DNA of 64,000 bases from Vitreimonas flagellata (lineage in GTDB: Bacteria > Pseudomonadota > Alphaproteobacteria > Caulobacterales > Aquidulcibacteraceae). How positions within the stretch are numbered: position 1 is the stretch's first letter; the number at the start of each line of letters is the position of its first letter. The translations under genes were made by a program, and so were the position numbers. The notes beneath the pieces were generated by a model. That model was not told the origin of the DNA and did no database searches. It saw only the letters and a program-made list of their open reading frames with translations. Where the stretch lies: NCBI RefSeq assembly GCF_004634425.1, contig NZ_SBJL01000003.1, forward strand, positions 248,001-312,000, given 5' to 3'. Below, piece after piece: positions 60,945-64,000 of this stretch.

Positions 60945-62738
60945 ATGCCGACTTACAAAGCGCCCCTGCGCGAATTTCGCTTCCTCCTGAACGACGTGCT
61001 GGACATCCAGCGCTATTCGAACCTGCCTGGGTTCGCGGACGCGCCGATGGACCTGATCGATCAGGTGCTCGAAGAGGGCGCGAAATTCTGCGAGGGCGTG
61101 TTGGCGCCGCTCAACAAGGTCGGCGACGAGCACGGCTGCGTGCGCAATGACGATGGCTCGGTGACGACGCCGCCGGGCTTTAAGGACGCGTACAAGCAAT
61201 TGGTCGATGCCGGTTGGCCGGCGCTGTCCAGCGATCCTGCCTATGGCGGCCAAGGCATGCCGCACATTGTCGGCCTTGCGTGGAACGAGATGGTGTCTTC
61301 GTCGAACATGGCGTTCGGCATGTATCCGGGCCTCAGCCACGGCGCGTACGAAGCGATCCATCAGCATGGCAGCGACGCGCAGAAGCAAACCTATCTGCCG
61401 AAGCTCGTGACCGGCGAATGGACCGGCACCATGAATCTGACGGAGCCGCATTGCGGCACCGATCTCGGCATGTTGCGGACCAAGGCGATCCCGCAAGCGG
61501 ATGGCTCGTATCGCATCACCGGCCAGAAGATTTTCATCTCCGCCGGTGAGCATGATCTCGCATCCAACATCATCCATTTGGTGATCGCGCGCATCGAAGG
61601 CGCGCCGCAGGGCACGAAGGGCATCTCACTCTTCATCGTGCCGAAATTCATCCTCGATGCCGACGGCAATCCCGGCAAACGCAATGGCGTGGTCTGCGGC
61701 AAGATCGAAGAGAAGATGGGCATTCACGGCAATGCGACGTGCGTGCTGAATTACGACGACGCTGTCGGCTATCTGGTCGGCCAGGAAAACAAAGGCCTCA
61801 ACGCTATGTTCGTGATGATGAACGTGGCGCGCTTGGGCGTGGGCCTGCAGGGCCTGGCGCAATCGGAAGTCGCCTATCAAAACGGCGTCGCCTACGCGAA
61901 GGATCGCCTGCAAGGCCGCTCGATCACCGGCGCGAAGAATCCAGACGGCCCGGCCGACCCGATCATCGTGCACCCCGATATTCGCCGTATGCTGATGGAC
62001 GCGAAGGCATTCAACGAAGGCGCGCGCGCCTTTACGTTCTGGACCGCGCTCTATGGCGATCTCATGCATGCGTCGCCGGACGAGAAGGTGCGTGAGAAGG
62101 CCGGCGATTATATGGGCCTGATGACGCCGGTGCTGAAAAGCTATCTGACCGACAAGGGCTACGCGAACGCCACCAATTGCCAGCAAATCTTCGGCGGCCA
62201 CGGCTATATCGAAGAATGGGGCATGAGCCAGTTCGTGCGCGATGCGCGCATTGCGATGATTTATGAAGGCGCCAACGGCATTCAGGCGCTTGATCTTGTC
62301 GGTCGCAAGCTGGGCGCCAATGGCGGCCGCGCGATCTTCTCGTTCTTCAACGAGATCGACGATTTCGTGCACAACCACGAAGACGACGCGGAGCTGAAGC
62401 CGTTCACCGATGCGCTCGCGTCGAGCAAGGCGCAGCTGCAAGACGGCGCCATGTGGCTCATGCAAAACGGCATGACGAATTTCGACAATGCCGGCGCAGC
62501 GAGCCACGATTTCCTCAACCTCTTCGGCATCACCGCGCTCACCTATATGTGGACGCTGCAGGCCAAGGCTGCGTTTGCGGCCAAGAAGAATGGCGGCGCG
62601 TCCGATCCGTATTTCGATACGAAGATCGCGACGGGTCGTTATTTCATCGCCCGTGTCGTGCCGGATGCGGCGGCGCATTTGGCGAAGATGAAGACGGGCG
62701 CCGATCCTGTGATGGCGCTGGCGGCGGACGCGTTCTGA
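60945..62738 (+). CDS. acyl-CoA dehydrogenase, long form with C-terminal extension
   Basis: A 597-residue FAD enzyme introducing the trans-2 double bond in acyl-CoA. The N-terminal helical region is followed by the FAD-binding MNLTEPHCGTDLGMLRTKA and ITGQKIFISAGEHDL (first signature). The catalytic Glu441 lies in AMIYEGANGIQALDLVGRK, and QIFGGHGYIEEWGMSQ precedes it. The extra C-terminal about 130 residues are the Acyl-CoA_dh_C/DmdC-type extension. The substrate range may be medium or long acyl chains or methylmercaptopropionyl-CoA; the neighbouring thiolase favours beta-oxidation. Its stop overlaps the osmC-like ATG (TGATG). Confidence 0.93.
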   Translation: MPTYKAPLREFRFLLNDVLDIQRYSNLPGFADAPMDLIDQVLEEGAKFCEGVLAPLNKVGDEHGCVRNDDGSVTTPPGFKDAYKQLVDAGWPALSSDPAYGGQGMPHIVGLAWNEMVSSSNMAFGMYPGLSHGAYEAIHQHGSDAQKQTYLPKLVTGEWTGTMNLTEPHCGTDLGMLRTKAIPQADGSYRITGQKIFISAGEHDLASNIIHLVIARIEGAPQGTKGISLFIVPKFILDADGNPGKRNGVVCGKIEEKMGIHGNATCVLNYDDAVGYLVGQENKGLNAMFVMMNVARLGVGLQGLAQSEVAYQNGVAYAKDRLQGRSITGAKNPDGPADPIIVHPDIRRMLMDAKAFNEGARAFTFWTALYGDLMHASPDEKVREKAGDYMGLMTPVLKSYLTDKGYANATNCQQIFGGHGYIEEWGMSQFVRDARIAMIYEGANGIQALDLVGRKLGANGGRAIFSFFNEIDDFVHNHEDDAELKPFTDALASSKAQLQDGAMWLMQNGMTNFDNAGAASHDFLNLFGITALTYMWTLQAKAAFAAKKNGGASDPYFDTKIATGRYFIARVVPDAAAHLAKMKTGADPVMALAADAF

Positions 62739-63196
62739 TGAGCGCGCACGTCGCCACCATCTCGTGGAAGCGGGGCGAGCAGGCATTTGCCGACGGCAAA
62801 TATTCGCGCGCGCACCTGATTTCGTTTGACGGCGGCGTGTCGATTGCAGGCTCTTCCTCGCCGAGCGTGGTGAAGCTGCCGCTCTCGAAGGAAGACGCGG
62901 CGGACCCGGAAGAGCTGCTGATCGCGGCGCTTTCGTCGTGCCACATGCTGACGTTCTTGGATCTCGCGCGCCGCGCGGGCTTTGTGATCGACAGCTACGA
63001 TGACACCGCTGAAGGCAAGATGGGCAAGAACGCCAAAGGCGCGATCGCGGTCACGCGTGTCGTGCTGAAGCCGAAGATTGTTTGGATCGGCGAGAAAACG
63101 CCGACCGCCGAAGAACTTCACGATCTGCATCACCGGTCACATGAGCTGTGCTTCATCGCCAATTCGTTCGCCGGTGAGGTGGTGGTCGAAGAATAG
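62738..63196 (+). CDS. OsmC/Ohr-family protein
   Basis: A 152-residue OsmC-like protein. DPEELLIAALSSCHMLTFLDLARRAGF contains the conserved Cys (SSCHML), and the second region is HHRSHELCFIANSFAGEV with a Cys, so two redox Cys of the peroxide-reducing type are present. OsmC proteins detoxify organic (fatty-acid) hydroperoxides. Its start overlaps the acyl-CoA dehydrogenase stop by one base, so the three genes form an operon; removal of lipid peroxides produced during acyl oxidation is a reasonable inference. Confidence 0.87.
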   Translation: MSAHVATISWKRGEQAFADGKYSRAHLISFDGGVSIAGSSSPSVVKLPLSKEDAADPEELLIAALSSCHMLTFLDLARRAGFVIDSYDDTAEGKMGKNAKGAIAVTRVVLKPKIVWIGEKTPTAEELHDLHHRSHELCFIANSFAGEVVVEE

Positions 63197-63241
63197 ATTT
63201 GCCGCGCTTTCGCCGGCCCGGCGGAAGCGGTCAGCGGAGTA

Positions 63242-63259
63242 GGCGCGAAGCTTCGCGCC
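63242..63259. repeat. 18-bp perfect palindrome
   Basis: GGCGCGAAGCTTCGCGCC, 45 bases after the osmC-like stop and 36 bases before a type A repeat. It could form a 9-bp loopless stem or bind a dimer. No T-run follows. Confidence 0.5.
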
Positions 63260-63294
63260 ACGGGACGACTCCGGTCCTATGGAGGGCTCAAACT

Positions 63295-63410
63295 GCTCAC
63301 CCGTTTACGGGGGAGCTGTCAGCGCGCGCAGCGCGATGACGGAGGGGGTGTTTCTGGAGTTTCCCCCTCCGTCTCGCTTCGCTCGCCACCTCCCCCGCAC
63401 GCGGGGGAGG
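63295..63410 (+). repeat. type A multi-hairpin repeat, copy 5
   Basis: About 116 bp. Ends are GCTCACCCG-TTTA-CGGGGGAGC (one mismatch) and CCTCCCCCG-CACG-CGGGGGAGG. The inner stem is longer and more irregular (GTCA to TGAC). It ends 18 bases before the thiolase ATG; its GGGGGAGGAG edge could serve as, or add to, the ribosome-binding region. Confidence 0.86.
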
Positions 63411-63428
63411 AGTTAGAAGGGTAAGAAA

Positions 63429-64000
63429 ATGGCTGAGGCCTATATCTATGACGCGGTGCGTACGCCGCGTGGCAAAGGCAAGAACACCGGCTCACTGCAC
63501 GAAGTGACCTCGCTGTCGCTGGCGACGCAGGCGCTGCAGGCGATCCGTGATCGCAACAATCTCGACACCTCGAAGGTCGATGACGTTTACCTCGGCTGCG
63601 TCACGCCGATCGGCGAGCAAGGCTCGGACATCGCGCGCATTGCGGTGCTCAACGCCAATTACGCGGAAACTGTCGCGGGCGTGCAGATCGATCGCTTCTG
63701 CGCTTCGGGCCTCGAAGCGGTGAACATCGCCGCGGCGAAGGTGAAGTCCGGCGAAGCGCATCTGGCGATCGGCGGCGGTGTCGAGGCCATGAGCCGCGTG
63801 CCGATGGGCGCCAATGGCGGCTCGTGGGCGTCCGATCCCTCGATCGCGATGAAAACGTATTTCGTGCCGCAAGGCATTGGCGCGGACACGATCGCGACCA
63901 AGTACGGTTTCTCGCGCGACGACGTGGACGGCTACGCGATCCAATCGCAGCAGCGCGCGGCGAAGGCCTGGAAGGAAGGCCGCTTCAAGAAGTCGATCGT
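63429..64000 (+). CDS. acetyl-CoA acyltransferase (thiolase), 3' end cut off by window
   Basis: The first about 190 residues of a thiolase. The N-terminus is YIYDAVRTPRGKGKNTGSLHE, here AYIYDAVRTPRGKG. The acyl-accepting Cys91 lies in IDRFCASGLEAVN, and LAIGGGVEAMSRVPM follows. The C-terminal His and second Cys are outside the window. It cleaves 3-ketoacyl-CoA in beta-oxidation. It is separated from the acyl-CoA dehydrogenase/OsmC genes by a type A repeat, which may reduce or terminate read-through from the upstream genes. Confidence 0.9.
   Translation, partial: MAEAYIYDAVRTPRGKGKNTGSLHEVTSLSLATQALQAIRDRNNLDTSKVDDVYLGCVTPIGEQGSDIARIAVLNANYAETVAGVQIDRFCASGLEAVNIAAAKVKSGEAHLAIGGGVEAMSRVPMGANGGSWASDPSIAMKTYFVPQGIGADTIATKYGFSRDDVDGYAIQSQQRAAKAWKEGRFKKSI

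Overview
The window is G+C-rich, tightly packed bacterial chromosome with very short intergenic gaps and many 1-8 base start/stop overlaps. Gene content points to an alphaproteobacterium, probably Caulobacterales/Hyphomonadales-like. Indicators are a PodJ-like polarity protein, an alphaproteobacterial TIGR02186 protein beside a TauE-type exporter, the lgt-midA-pgeF-prs and rplY-pth-ychF strings, an EcfG-type general-stress promoter, and ligase-associated DNA repair genes. The species is not identified. No tRNA, rRNA, CRISPR array, insertion sequence, prophage or plasmid gene was seen.

1-20.8 kb is mostly housekeeping and small accessory operons. It holds a truncated hydrolase plus TPR lipoprotein, rpmJ, a MltB-like transglycosylase, several transporters, a lone motA, mnmC, suhB, an AraC/SDR/Atu4866 module, a three-gene flavoprotein/VOC/dienelactone hydrolase run, a two-lobed retropepsin-like protein and the rplY-pth-TPR-ychF-MFS run. 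20.8-29 kb starts with a ferritin-like diiron protein. Its promoter region carries a perfect FNR/FixK box and a separate 14-base palindrome. It is followed by a CHASE4 histidine kinase and the leftward string lgt > midA > pgeF > D-Ala-D-Ala dipeptidase > prs > GNAT. 29-38 kb holds ubiK, ybjN-proC-tetR-cupin, an Old Yellow Enzyme, a nucleotide-binding-domain-only Hsp70 homologue, an OmpR/EnvZ-type pair and a class IV aminotransferase.

38-47 kb holds an EcfG-promoted membrane protein with a 30-residue hydrophobic companion, a carotenoid-desaturase-like enzyme with DUF4336, two hotdog thioesterases, a tetR-hydrolase-MFS operon, and a receiver-domain protein whose phosphoacceptor aspartate is replaced by glutamate. 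47-53 kb pairs the ligase-associated helicase with PdeM, with an alkylsulfatase between them. 53-59 kb carries the TauE/TIGR02186/DUF3429 operon and the large PodJ-like gene. 59-64 kb has an FMN-dependent hydroxy-acid oxidase and then a MerR-led beta-oxidation operon (acyl-CoA dehydrogenase, OsmC, thiolase) cut by the window end.

The strongest unexplained signal is repetitive DNA. One family of about 100-120 bp multi-hairpin elements (type A, five copies) and another of about 70 bp nested inverted repeats (type B, three copies) occur between 32 and 63.5 kb. One type A copy lies in frame inside the helicase gene, where it encodes about 38 residues. One type B copy supplies the C-terminus of a transporter, and another abuts a 23-bp triplicated repeat that covers the pdeM stop codon.
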